From the NCBI GenBank assembly GCA_910589415.1, contig CAJUUM010000031.1, positions 744,001 to 808,000 on the forward strand: 64,000 nucleotides of DNA. The letters run 5' to 3'. Shown in pieces: positions 11,868 to 22,309 of the stretch. The notes below the pieces were generated by a model. It searched no databases, was not told where the DNA came from, and saw only the letters and a program-made list of their open reading frames with translations. Source of the stretch: Malachius bipustulatus. Its lineage: Eukaryota > Arthropoda > Insecta > Coleoptera > Melyridae. The position numbers were made by a program, and so were the translations under genes. The first letter of the stretch is position 1. Each line of letters opens with the position of its first letter.

Positions 11868-13321
11868 TGTTATAGTACCTATCAGAAAGGTTCTCAAGAC
11901 GACACTTGGTGAGGAGTTTAGACCAATAAATACGCTGCCAGCTATGGAAAAAATTCTGGAGAAAGTAATCTATAAACAGGTAGAAGTGCATGTCAGGGTG
12001 AATAATATATTGTCGAGTTTTCAATCAGGACTCAGGGAAAAATATAGTTGTGAAACTGCTTTACAATGTGTTATTACAGAGTGGAAGGAATGTAGAGATA
12101 GAGGAGAAACAGTGGTGGTAATATTTCTGGATATGAAGAGAGCCTTTGAAACAATTGATAGGGAAAGATTGATCGATAAACTGTGTGCATGTGGTATAAA
12201 AGGGGATTGTCTGAAATGGTTTCGAAGTTATATTGAAGGCAGAAAGCAAAAAGTTAGGTGGGGAAATAAAGAATCTACATTGAGAGAAATCAGGGTAGGC
12301 GTTCCACAGGGAAGTGTATTGGGGCCATTACTGTTTCCTTTATATATAAACGATATTGGGGATTGCTTGAAGCGGTGCAGGTATCATTGTTTTGCGGAGG
12401 ATACAGTTATTTATGTGGAGGGAAAAATGTGGAAGAATTAATTAATATTGTAAATAATGAGTTGTAGGATTTAAATGAATGGCTGTCCATGAATCAATTA
12501 AAGTTGAATGTAAAAAAAAAGCCATGTGTGTTGGCAATGAAATGGAATATAGACGTATAATAGAGAATCGAAGTGCAACAATTGCTATTGATGGTGAAGA
12601 AATTGAATTTGTAGAAGTAATTAAGTATTTGGGTATTATGGTAGATTATAAGCTGATTTTCGGAAAACATGTTGATTTTATTTGTAAGAAAAGAGGCAAG
12701 AGACTGGGTGTGTTAAGTAGATATAGTAGTTTACTGACAATGTATGTAAGACGTATCTTATATAATGGGGTAGTGCTGCCGATGTTTCTGTGTTGTGCGA
12801 CAATATTGTATTTGAGTAAGAAAGGTGATGTATATAGACTTGAAAAACTACAGAACAGAGGTATGAGACTGATATTGAGATGCAGTAGGTACACAAAAAT
12901 AAAGGATATGTTAGAATGTTTAGGTTGGTTGAGTATAAGTAATTTGTTAGAGTTTCAGACATTGATTTTTATTTACAGAATACATAGGGGCAAAATGCCA
13001 TCATATTTTGATGGATACAGAGTTTATTGTAGAGATTTGCATGGTTATGAAACACGTGGAAAAAATAATTTATATGTTAACACTGCAGACAAAAATATTG
13101 GTTATAATTCATTGTTTGTCAGGGGGTTTATTAGGTTTAACGAATTAAATGATAGTATAAAAAATGCGACTAGTTTAAGATTGTTTAAAATAAGACAGAA
13201 TATTATCGAGGCTGTTAATTGATACTGAATAGGGGGGGTATGATAAGATCGAAATTGTATTTAGATTGTAGCTATTGTAGCTAAATAAAGTTCTATTATT
13301 ATTATTATTATTATTATTATT
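11868..13321 (+). mobile_element. 5'-truncated LINE inserted into the errantivirus pol
   Basis: RT homology begins abruptly at about 11870 and the element ends in a TTA/TAT trinucleotide run (about 13292-13321), a tail type known in several LINE clades. It lies between the RNase H and integrase regions of the host retroelement in the same orientation. Target duplications are not clear. The RT organisation (GVPQGSVLGPLLF box, no RNase H domain) fits the Jockey/CR1/I group. Confidence 0.8.
11944..13222 (+). pseudogene. LINE reverse transcriptase, C-terminal half, inactivated
   Basis: Two frames, 11944-12441 and 12479-13222, cover the RT palm to the C-terminus. Visible motifs are FLDMKRAFETIDRERL, GVPQGSVLGPLLF and a degenerate catalytic box FAEDT in place of F/YADD. 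Upstream, in frame from 11872, is the VIVPIRK and EEFRPINTLPAMEKILE stretch typical of RT motif 1. A frameshift near 12440-12480 breaks the thumb region. The second frame holds KYLGIMVDYKL and the C-terminal region found after RT in such LINEs. The acidic change and the frameshift argue for a dead copy. Confidence 0.8.
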
Positions 13322-14817
13322 ACATTGATTTTGAGGAAGAACTAGACAAGCTAGCAAAGCAAAAGGTAACGACGAAATCAAAAGTTAAAATTTTGGCAGA
13401 CATACAGTTAGCACCTCCAACGAGAGACATACCACTAGTTCCCGAAAATCCCTTAATAGGATTTAGACCCAGACGTTAGTCAGCACACGCAAGCTGAAAA
13501 CGTAAATGCGACTTTACCAATCACAGAAAAACCTCTTAATTATTATAAAAAACAATTTATTTTCAACTTTGGACATTACGCATCCTCCCGAAAATATTCA
13601 CCTTTCGGTAAAGAGGGATATTTAATAAACATCACGCATCAGAATTTTGAAAATGAAATTGTAAACATATTACGAGAGAATATAAACCCATCGGTAATTA
13701 ATGAGATTTCTTCAAAGGATCCCAACCTTTACGAACACCTAGCCCAAATTATAAATACGAATTTCGATAATTCTGTTAAATTCGTCTATACCAATCTCGT
13801 ATTGAAAGACGTAACTGAAGCTGAAGGTCAAAGAACGGTATTAGCGCAGTGTCATAACACGGATCACCGTGGAGCCCAAGAACTTGCTAAGGTAATTAAT
13901 AAAAATTACTACTGGCCAAGTATGGCTTATGATGTCAAAACTATGTAGACAATTGTAATACGTGTCAGCAAGCCAAGTATGAAAGACACCCCGTGAAATA
14001 AAAACTGAAGCTAACACCCTCTTCTAAACAACCCTTTGAGCTTGTGTATATGGACATTTTCTCAGTTAGGAACAAAAAATATTTGACAGCGATTGACTCC
14101 TTCACTAGGTACGTCATGTGTGAGCCACTAGCTTCCTTAAACGCTGCGGACATTGCAGAGTCATATGTTAATATGTTTGCCAAGAGGAAAATGCCCAAAA
14201 CGTTGATAACCGATAACCAATTTGACGTAAATCTATTTAAATATTTTCTAAAAATACATGGAGTGACACATCACCTAATTACCCCGAAACATCCTAATAG
14301 CAATAGCCCCATAGAAAGAGCGCACGGTGCGCTAATCGAAATTATGAGAACCATAACAATCTCGCAGAATAAAATTTTGAATTTGAATCTTTTCGAAAAT
14401 GCAGTCGTAATTTATAACCGAACGATTCATAGTCAAACCAATTATAAACCAATCGAACTTTTATTTGGTCACATGGAAACCGATGACATACTTGATGTTT
14501 TCGATCAGACATTATATTATGAATATACCTGCGAACTATTTAGGAAAATTAAAGCTTTATACGAGAGCGTGCATAACCAGGAACTGGAAAGTAAGCAAAA
14601 ACGCTTGGAGTATGAAAATAAAAGACGCTCAGATTTTCAACAAATCAATCCGGAAAAAACAGTTTACCTCAAGGACGCGCAAAGATCGAAGGTAACACCT
14701 AACTATCGAGCACTCAATATTCATGAGGAAACAGAAGACAAAGTTATCACGGCGCAAGGTAAACAATACCATAAGCAAGAATTAAAGCCCGTCCGGAAGT
14801 CGCAACTGAAATACTAA
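13322..14817 (+). pseudogene. Errantivirus-like integrase, frameshifted
   Basis: Downstream of the LINE tail, pol resumes with a poorly readable connection region. Near 13840-13945 a zinc-binding segment (CHNTDHRGAQELAKVI then YYWPSM) is legible and breaks at a stop. The catalytic core is open at 14044-14817 (257 codons): first aspartate in VYMDIFSV, second in LITDNQFDV and glutamate in SNSPIERAHGAL, giving the DD35E pattern. The C-terminal part reads through to a normal stop at 14817, 19 bp before the env start. The core is intact but its N-terminal half is frameshifted. Confidence 0.8.
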
Positions 14818-14830
14818 TAAGAAGTTTTGT

Positions 14831-14835
14831 TGCAG
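14831..14835 (+). promoter_or_regulatory. Splice-acceptor-like tract before env
   Basis: The sequence ttttgttgcag ends directly at the env ATG (14836). Errantiviruses express env from a spliced mRNA, so an acceptor here is expected from family knowledge. Only the motif is seen; use is inferred. Confidence 0.4.
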
Positions 14836-16140
14836 ATGATGCCAATTATACTGACGTTACTTTTGGTTATCACAATCACCACCAACCACGCCGAACGCAT
14901 CGAGATAAAAAGCTTAAAAAACAACCCAGGTACTACCATTACGATTAGGTTTAGCTAGAACGGAGAAAACACACCATACTTTCGTTCATAATTCGACGCT
15001 GACGAATGGGAACAGGTTGAAATACTTAAAATCCACGAATTAAGAACTGAGACTGATCACCTCAAATCTCAAATTATTTTGATTCATTCTAACGCCTTAA
15101 ACATACCTAGCAACCAAACTAGGAGAGGACTGGTGGTTAACTTTCTAGGTTCAGTATTCAAATTTATTTCCGGAAACCTTGACGCGGAAGACGGAGAAAA
15201 ATACAATGCAGCCATAAGAACTTTAGCGGAAAACCAAGATAACCTAATTAAAAATTATAACAAACAAATATCTATTAACACCAGATTAATTTTAGACTTC
15301 AACGATATCATGAAAAATGTGTCAAATAACTTCGATGAAATTGAACGAACAATCAAACAGTTTGACGAAGCCTACTTACTTATCACGCGCATTAATAATT
15401 TGAAGACAAATCTGATAACTTTAAAAAATGTAATTAATAACATTCATACAGCAATCAATTTTGCATCACTTGGATTGTTACACATGAGCGTCATAAGCGA
15501 AGAACAAATAAACGAAATGCAGTTAGAAATCCAAAAATTCCACTGAAATGAATATTACTATTCCGACGAGAATGTACTTTTTTAATAATAATAATAATAA
15601 TAATAACGTATTTATTTCCAACAGATGCATAAAGGCACCCAATTACAGGAAACAATTCATTATATATACATACGAAAAAAATAAATAAAGACATGCGATA
15701 ATATCTATTATATGCCTAAAATCATATACCTACAAGTATAAAAAACAAGAATTTGTTTTTTTTTCTCAAGAACAATCAGAGTAGAGTATTATATTACCCC
15801 GAACATGTAGTCATTTTACTCCACGTACCGATCTTAGATCCCAAGGTATATCATCTGTATCACCTATCACCTTTACTCTATTCCGACTTCGAATTCGACT
15901 ATCATAATTCCACCAACGTCCTATGTAGCGATGACTGAAGATTCCATTTATTATTTAAAACATAAGTGCCATTACTTGCAACAACAGTATCATTGCCCCC
16001 TAAAATTGGTAGAAAGGAACTTTCAACAAGATCCAAGCATGAATACTATAGGAAGGCGAGAGTTTGACGAGAATTGGTTGGTGCGCAGATTGGACTCCGA
16101 ATCCATAAATGTTTATTGTCCAATATCAACAATGTTAGTC
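14836..16140 (+). pseudogene. Errantivirus-like env (F-protein type), broken
   Basis: The frame starts with a hydrophobic signal-peptide-like stretch (MMPIILTLLLVITITT) and meets an in-frame TAG at 14956 and a TAA just after. It then runs in the same frame through a basic cleavage-like site (TRRGL) followed by a hydrophobic, glycine-containing stretch as in baculovirus F-type fusion proteins, to a stop at 15546. A small LINE tail splits it, after which an ectodomain segment continues at about 15765-15938 and, after a frame change, to about 16135. Two premature stops, one insertion and a frameshift make it non-functional. No transmembrane end is visible. Confidence 0.7.
15575..15760 (-). mobile_element. 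Short LINE 3' end with (TTA)n tail, minus strand
   Basis: A run of TAA triplets at 15584-15606, read on the minus strand, follows GGAAATAAATACG, a typical LINE 3' end with a trinucleotide tail. The insert is under 200 bp, so it is strongly 5' truncated. It separates two parts of the env remnant. Confidence 0.5.
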
Positions 16141-16380
16141 GGTGTCCGCGTAAAAAAAACAACCAACCAGATAAGGCTGATAAGAGTAACACCGCCGTTC
16201 ATCGTACAGGTTAAAAGTCAGTGGTGTGTACTGTTTAGCTCGTGTCGTATATATATTTAAAATAGGTGGTTTCTGTCATCGTGTCGTGTGTAGGTACCGA
16301 TGTTTCTGTTATCATGTGTTTTATTGATTAATATATTTTTTCTACTCCTAACCTTTAATATGCATATTAAATATGAATCA

Positions 16381-16431
16381 CCAGTGCTTTAATGGGTCTC
16401 ATTAAGATACAAATTTTCATTAAAGCACTGG
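16381..16431. repeat. 14-bp inverted repeat hairpin
   Basis: CCAGTGCTTTAATG at 16381-16394 is perfectly complementary to CATTAAAGCACTGG at 16418-16431, with a 23-nt loop. Possibly the ends of a tiny foldback element; function unknown. Confidence 0.6.
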
Positions 16432-17099
16432 TCAAGCTATCCAATGGCAGAGGAGCATTTGCAATCGAATCGGTGCCTTTTCGCTCACAATCGGGTCGGC
16501 AAGCCAACCGAAGTCACAGAGTTGTCACACTCACGACATAAATTGCCTTGTGATATAAGTTCTGTATTTCTGAAAAAAAATTCTGAACGTTTATTTAATT
16601 TAGAACATAAGTAACATTCAAAGAAAATTTGTCAAGATTTTATGTTACCTTAATTAATTTGATAAGTAGGGTATATCGTGTAAAAGATGGGAAGATAAAG
16701 TATTATATCATTCGTAGCGCTCCGTTAGTATTCAAAGCGGCAACGCTGCGACCCGCGTTGCGCAGGTAAAATATATCGTAATTAATGGCTGTCGATGTTA
16801 TTAAAATTATTAATTAATCTCAAAATCGAAGCGTAAAATTCGGAATTCGAACTTCGCATAATAAAAATTACGCAGTAGTGAGTAGTGCCCTTTAAACTTG
16901 ATACTAAAACATGTCTCAGCAGAATAACCTTAGCGACGAACAGAAAATTGGGTAATATGCGTAAGCAAATAGCAACCTATCTTAACCTCAATGATCCGCA
17001 ATTGTACACGGGTCATTGTTAAAATATATAATTTTTTAATCTTTTCTATGAAATAAAAAAGGGTCGTAGAAAAAATAGTGTATGGAACTCGCAGATAAT

Positions 17100-17180
17100 G
17101 GCTATTAATACGCTCTTATGATGGTTAAGACACTCGCCTACGGCTCGTATCTTAACCATCATACTCACGTATTAATAGCC
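17100..17180. repeat. 31-bp-arm palindrome
   Basis: Arms 17100-17130 and 17150-17180 pair along their length except for a symmetrical 4-nt internal mismatch (CTCT against TGAG). The 19-nt loop itself contains CTCGCCTACGGCTCG, which can fold further. No flanking duplication was identified. It may be a foldback element or an RNA hairpin. Confidence 0.7.
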
Positions 17181-17794
17181 TTCATTATAAGCTCGTTGCA
17201 TAATATACTAATTGTTGTTAATTTGTTATTAATATATTGCTTACCAGTAAAATAAGTACACATCTACTATTTTAGTTTTTTTTCCGCATAGGTACCTTAT
17301 CTTAAATAAATTCGAAATAATTTAACCGAGACTAATTCATATAAATTGGAATACTAAACGTAGATGTCCATATTGATTTTTTAATTGAAGATTGATAATT
17401 GACTTATCATTTATACCTAAACATTTAAAATATATTAAAAATATAAAATATTTTTTATTATGTGCGCGGTGCCACTGATGTTATTTCTAGTCTGTTATGG
17501 TGGAACAGCGTTTATCAGTTCAATGGGCGGAACAATTAAAACCGGCAAGATGCGTTGTTCACGCCCAGACTCTTGCCTTCCTATAAAAATCATAGTATAC
17601 TTGTATAGGAAATTTGTTAAATGTTTACAAAGCACCGACATGTAAACACATCCCTGTAACAATTTCAGATACCCTGGTAGAAACGATCAGTGATCCAAAA
17701 TACCTAGTTGTACTACCAACCGAAACTATAGTGTAAATTTAATAGGCACCTACCTAATTAATGTTCCATACCCCTGTCCTTCATCAAGATCAAG

Positions 17795-18892
17795 ATGGCG
17801 GGCGGTGACGGTGCCGGTGCTGATGGTTGTAAAGTTATTTGTAAATTCTGCAATAAAAGTGCAATTAAAAATACAGTAAGATGCGAGAACTGTGAGGGGG
17901 TGTTGCATAGGTATTACTGTAGCAAGAAAAATCTTGAGATTGTGGAAAATATGACCAGGTGTTGTAAATCAACGTTTGAAGATGCTAACGAATCCACATC
18001 TGTTGTGGAAGATAACAGTCAGAAGGACGAACTACTCAAGCAATTATCTAATGAGGTTGGTTACCTAAAGCAAATTTTGGAGGCCAAAGAAGTTATAATC
18101 CATGAAAAAAGTGTTATTATTGCAGATAAGGAGGTAATTATTAATTTGTTAAAAACGCAAATAAATCAATTGATTAATAATGGTAGTAAATTGAGCCAAA
18201 CGACGGTTGTGCCATCTGTTTACCATGAGAATAGGCAGCGTGAAGGTGTTCTGCAACATAGACAACAAGCTATCTTGAAAGGGGCTTCATTATCAGTTGG
18301 GTCTGATAGCAGTTTCGATGCCGGGGGGACTCTGATTGATACTGCGGATGCCAATGTTGTCGATAGGCATATGACAGTGGACAGTGCAGATGGCCGACAG
18401 ACTGCTACTGAAAGTAAACAAACACAAGGTAAACAACAACAAGCAAAAATATATAAAATTATGCCAAAAAGGTCTAGTGAAAGCTACGAAACACAAATGA
18501 AGAAGTTGGCACCGATGTTGGAGTCCGGTGATGGTATAGCCAAAGGGACAAATAAGGCAGTGAAAGGTGTAAAAGTAGAGCACAAAAAACCCGTTATTGG
18601 AAATACAGCTCAGGCAAGTAAATTAAAGACAGTACCAAACTTTGTATTTTTGCATGTTTACAGACTTGACCCGCAAACAGAATGCACTGATGTTACTGAC
18701 TACCTCAAGGGCATGTTCCCTGAAGTTAAATGTGAAAGGTTGATGTCCAGAAATTCTGAATATTACTCATCCTTTAAGGAGTCCATATATTCCTCAAATC
18801 TACAGAGAGCACTGGACTCATCCGTGTGGCCCGAAGGCGCTCACGTGAAGCGATTTTTTCGCTGGAAAGGGGGAACTTCGCCACCCAGTTAA
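17795..18892 (+). CDS. LINE ORF1 protein with PHD-like zinc finger
   Basis: An open frame of 365 codons. The N-terminus (residues about 13-45) has a cysteine/histidine cluster with C-x2-C, C-x2-C, H and further Cys, like the PHD-type fingers of some insect LINE ORF1 proteins. Residues about 75-130 form a long amphipathic, lysine/glutamate-rich stretch likely to be coiled coil. The middle is low-complexity and basic. Residues about 285-360 (FLHVYRLDP through WPEGAHVKRFF) match the ORF1 C-terminal segment of LINE copy 2 at 36900-37120. It probably binds LINE RNA in ribonucleoprotein particles. The frame overlaps ORF2 near 18826. Intact, although its ORF2 is dead. Confidence 0.8.
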   Translation: MAGGDGAGADGCKVICKFCNKSAIKNTVRCENCEGVLHRYYCSKKNLEIVENMTRCCKSTFEDANESTSVVEDNSQKDELLKQLSNEVGYLKQILEAKEVIIHEKSVIIADKEVIINLLKTQINQLINNGSKLSQTTVVPSVYHENRQREGVLQHRQQAILKGASLSVGSDSSFDAGGTLIDTADANVVDRHMTVDSADGRQTATESKQTQGKQQQAKIYKIMPKRSSESYETQMKKLAPMLESGDGIAKGTNKAVKGVKVEHKKPVIGNTAQASKLKTVPNFVFLHVYRLDPQTECTDVTDYLKGMFPEVKCERLMSRNSEYYSSFKESIYSSNLQRALDSSVWPEGAHVKRFFRWKGGTSPPS

Positions 18893-19748
18893 AATTTAGT
18901 TTGATTCATCTGAATGCTCAGAGCATAAGAAATAAAATATTGGACCTTCAAGCATTTCTCAGCAGTCATAATGAGGCCAATATTTCGAGTGTAAGTGAGA
19001 CTTGGTTATGTAGTGATGACTGATGAGGCTGATGTATACTATTTGGATGGTTGGAGGTTGGCCTCACATTATAGTAGAAGAGACCACATTCATGGAGGGG
19101 TGGCCTTATTTGTACTTGACTTGGATTTTGTGCCTGTTGACGAAATTAACAAACTGTCGGAGGAGATGGTGTGTGAGGTTTCAGCTGTTAAACTTCTGAC
19201 ATGTGATGTTTACGTTTTGTCTTGCTATAGATCGCCTTCTAGTGACTTATATAATTTTATACATGTCCTTGAGAAAATGTTAACCACACTGGACTCTGTA
19301 ACTAGAATTATTCTAGCGGGGGATTTTAATGTGAATTTTGTTGCAGATAACTTTAAGTCGGATGTATTATGTAATTTTTTAGCTACTTTTGATCTTGTAA
19401 TGGTGAACAAACATCCAACAAGGGGGCGAAGCTGTCTTGACAATGTTTTTGTTAACTTTGATTGTGATGAATTACGCAGTGAGGTAAGCCCTGTTTAATT
19501 TTCTGAAATTCGTATCGGGAAACTCCATTGATGAGTATAAGCATAGACCTATAACTGAGAGAGGCTTGTGCGCGTTCAATGATATTTTGTCGCAACGGCC
19601 GTGGACTTTGGTGAGGGAGACGAGAGTTGATGTGCGCAGGAGTTTTGACCATTTTATGAATGAGCTGAGCTCTGCTTTTGTAACTGCTTTTCCTGAGAGG
19701 TCTTATAAAAGCGTTAAGAGGGATGCGGGAGTCATCTGGTTTACAAAT
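18826..19748 (+). pseudogene. LINE ORF2 apurinic-like endonuclease, frameshifted
   Basis: The 18826 frame begins inside ORF1 and contains SLIHLNAQSIRNK, the N-terminal motif of LINE endonucleases. It hits a stop at 19021. A one-base shift continues the domain in the 18995-19498 frame, with HGGVALFV and the catalytic AGDFNVNF motif near 19315. A further shift or small deletion near 19495 moves the linker to the frame covering 19545-19748 (RPITERGLCAFND through VIWFT). The enzyme would nick target DNA for reverse transcription; this copy cannot make it. Confidence 0.8.
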
Positions 19749-19848
19749 ATGTAACGTATTTATACGTTCCTTTTTCTTTTTTAAGTAGTACTCCTTTTCG
19801 TTTTACAAAGAACTGTAAATTACAGATTCCCATAATTCCCTATTACAG
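19749..19848. other. Left flank of the 14.7-kb insert in LINE copy 1
   Basis: About 100 bp of non-LINE DNA between the broken LINE codon and the LTR. It starts atgtaacgtatttatacg. It belongs to whatever inserted into LINE copy 1 before the LTR retrotransposon landed. No coding content. Confidence 0.5.
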
Positions 19849-21517
19849 TGTGCCGTTCTTTCGCACACTTTATAAGTTTGTCTCGGCTAGCTCGTTTTAT
19901 GGCACAAAAGGGAGTGGGAATAACTCAGATTTGAATAAATCTCGATCTCGAAATACAAACCTCTGCGATTCGGCTGGAATAAAAAAACTTGGTGCTAGAA
20001 GGTCTAATGGGGCGCCACGCTGTTACTTATACTTAAGGGTATGTTTCAAGAGATCATTATTGTCACAACAGCGAAGGGAACAATAAGTTTACCATGGCAA
20101 AAGCTGCGCAATAAAAGTGCTGGCTGAATACACCACTGGGTCAGGCCTAATTATTATTTTTACTATACTCAGCACTCTAACCCTACAAAGTTTCCTAGTC
20201 CAGTATTATTGTTATCGTAATAATTACTAATTACTATTTCAAAGAATGAAAATTAAAATCTCAGTAACAATGATTATTATTATCAATGACCAGTTGTCTG
20301 ACCTACTTAACACGGGGGTTACCTATTTAATTAGTATTAGGAGAATGTCGAAAGGATCAACTACCTACTTCAACAATATAAATTTAATGGTATAATATAA
20401 ATTTGTAAATAAGGTAACAAAGGATATAAAATTACATCTGGGTATTTGTACTCCGTCTTCCGTGCACGCAAGAGTAAGTTTACAAGGCCAATATCACAGC
20501 CAATTTATCACGAATGGTGGTTCAAGAACTAGTAATTTAAAAAATGTAAACTTTCAGGTTAGCTGTGGTCTTAACGATTTATCAACCAAATATAATATGA
20601 AATAAACGGTATGGCTAATCTTGACTAGAGTAATTGAAGTAAATACAAGAGAAAATAGTTTGACTCAGCCTGGATCCAGCGGTGGTAGTTCGGCCGTTCG
20701 TGGGTCGAGGGATCAGCTAGAGCTCGCCAAGCAATGATAATTTGTAGAAAGGAACTGGTGTGCTTTGGGTCTCAGACCAAGGTGTCTAATCCGGTACAGG
20801 GAGACAGTGACAGCTTCCTGGAAGGGCCTTGCTGGAGTGGATGATGAAATTGCAAATTTGAAGAATGGACGAATCAAATCCTGGTCAGTAGCCGAACTGC
20901 AGGCCACAATTACTTGGCTAGGGGTGCAATTCAATATGTAACCTTAACTAAAACCCTGCAAATACATCACATCTATGCAGTTCTATGCTAACAAAAATAG
21001 GAGAGCTCAAGAAGACTTACCTTAAACGATTAAGGGTTCCCCTTTACCGAATCACAATAGTAAAACAACTAAAATGGCCAATCTAACTAGGGACTACTGC
21101 CAATATTATTATAAAGTGTCTTTTGTGAGAATTTCCTAGTCAAACTTCATGAATTCTACACAAGAAAAAATGCAATTTCTACTTCTTCAAGATGGCTACC
21201 TTCTCCTGCCTTATCAGCACAACCCACAAAAAACTTCCAGATTATCAAAAGTTCCACTCCTGAAATCTCAACACTAGTGCCATACAGGGGGATCCAAATC
21301 TCATGAAGGTGGATGAATAAATAACCAGTAACAACAATAATAACTAGAATAATCTAGCAAATGGAGATAAATAAATAAATATTTATATAACCCATAATAT
21401 CTACAAATTATGATACCTATAATAATAATAGGAGACATAATAAATATATACAACAATATAATAATATTACATAAAAGAAGAACAATAATAGCCTGTGATT
21501 TTTCACATGCTATACCA
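19849..21517 (-). repeat. 3' LTR of the gypsy element
   Basis: 1669 bp, with plus-strand boundaries TGTGCCG and TATACCA. It matches 27431-29099 at a constant offset of 7582 bp without a visible difference. The small open frames inside (19850-20086, 20713-20934) recur identically in the other LTR and are not genes. Confidence 0.93.
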
Positions 21518-21540
21518 CCCCCCTCCATAAAAGAAAAGGA
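21518..21540 (-). promoter_or_regulatory. Polypurine tract
   Basis: On the minus strand an A/G-rich run ending in GGAGGGGGG abuts the 3' LTR start TGGTATAGC. This is the expected primer for plus-strand DNA synthesis. Confidence 0.75.
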
Positions 21541-22055
21541 ATGTGATTTCAATGCTGAAATCATATGAAGATACCTACGTACAATCTACCTATACACAGT
21601 ATATAATATAACATATTAACCCAAGATACACTGTACTACAGTAATAAATAAACAACGAGAAGAGTTCAAAGGTGAACAGTGAACACATGCACAAGAATTC
21701 GAAAGATAAGTTGATGATTCTCTAAGTCACAAACCCTAGCATGACAAGTCGCCAGTGATCGGGTCTGAAGAATGGAAGGTTGTAGAGTGGACTAGCACTC
21801 CTTTCAAGATGACTGGTATCTACGTGTACCACTCGTCCACAAGGGAGACAGAGTCTGTATGATCTCATAATCGGGAAAAGTCACTATCAGGAAGGGTCAC
21901 AATTTAGGAGGGTCACCATCTTGATTTAACTGTGTAGAGCCATCAACAAAATCTATTCGATCGACGTTAAACAGACAGACAATAACAAGGAAACACAAAA
22001 TTAACAGGATTTGCAATAAAATTTGCAAGCCAAAAACTGACAATTGAAAATTACA
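21541..22055 (-). other. 3' untranslated region of the gypsy element
   Basis: Non-coding sequence between the tandem repeat after pol and the polypurine tract. No env-like frame. Nothing else recognised. Confidence 0.6.
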
Positions 22056-22290
22056 CCGATAATTGAGCCACAATCGTTACCTCAATTTAACACAAGTACT
22101 GCCAATTTATTGAGTCCAAATCGTTACCTCAATGTAAGACAACCATTACTAACTTATTGAGTCAAAATCGTTACCTCAATTTAACATAAGTACAATCAAT
22201 TTATTGAGCCCAAATCGTTACCTCAATTTAAAAAAATCACTACCAATTCATCGAGACAAAATAGTTGCCTCAATTACGAACAGCAAATTC
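22056..22290 (-). repeat. 47-bp tandem repeat, about 5 copies, after pol
   Basis: The motif TCGTTACCTCAATTTAA recurs at 22074, 22121, 22168, 22215 and 22262, exactly 47 bp apart, with a shared ATTTATTGAG segment. The copies have diverged by several substitutions, unlike the LTRs. The array sits 20-250 bp downstream of the pol stop in the element's 3' UTR. Confidence 0.85.
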
Positions 22291-22309
22291 CAACAAAACA
22301 ATTTGCCAA

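Larger units (their letters stand above)
9561..16140 (+). mobile_element. Errantivirus-like Ty3/gypsy element, decayed and nested
   Basis: Protease, RT, RNase H, integrase zinc domain, integrase core and env remnants occur in the order expected for insect errantiviruses (gypsy/17.6/297 group). Gag and the 5' LTR are missing and I could not identify a 3' LTR. Multiple frameshifts and stops break the genes. Three foreign pieces interrupt it: a solo-LTR-like block (11045-11398), a LINE (11868-13321) and a short minus-strand LINE tail (about 15575-15760). The endpoints are approximate, set by the first and last recognisable coding sequence. Confidence 0.8.
16141..17779. other. AT-rich non-coding stretch, possibly LTR remnants
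   Basis: No protein homology seen. The region lies where the 3' LTR of the errantivirus-like element would be expected, but I found no second copy to pair with. It includes a G+C-richer patch near 16715-16770 and two inverted repeats listed separately. Confidence 0.4.
17780..19748 (+). mobile_element. LINE copy 1, 5' segment
   Basis: ORF1 plus the endonuclease part of ORF2 of a CR1/Jockey-like LINE. It stops at codon AAT (19746-19748) in the linker between endonuclease and RT. The same linker resumes at 34500 with the matching residue, so the element was split by about 14.7 kb of later DNA. Confidence 0.8.

Noticed and set aside
19850..20934. Small ORFs of 78 and 73 codons in the LTR
   Set aside because: They repeat identically at 27432-28516 because the LTR is duplicated; no motif or start context supports a gene.
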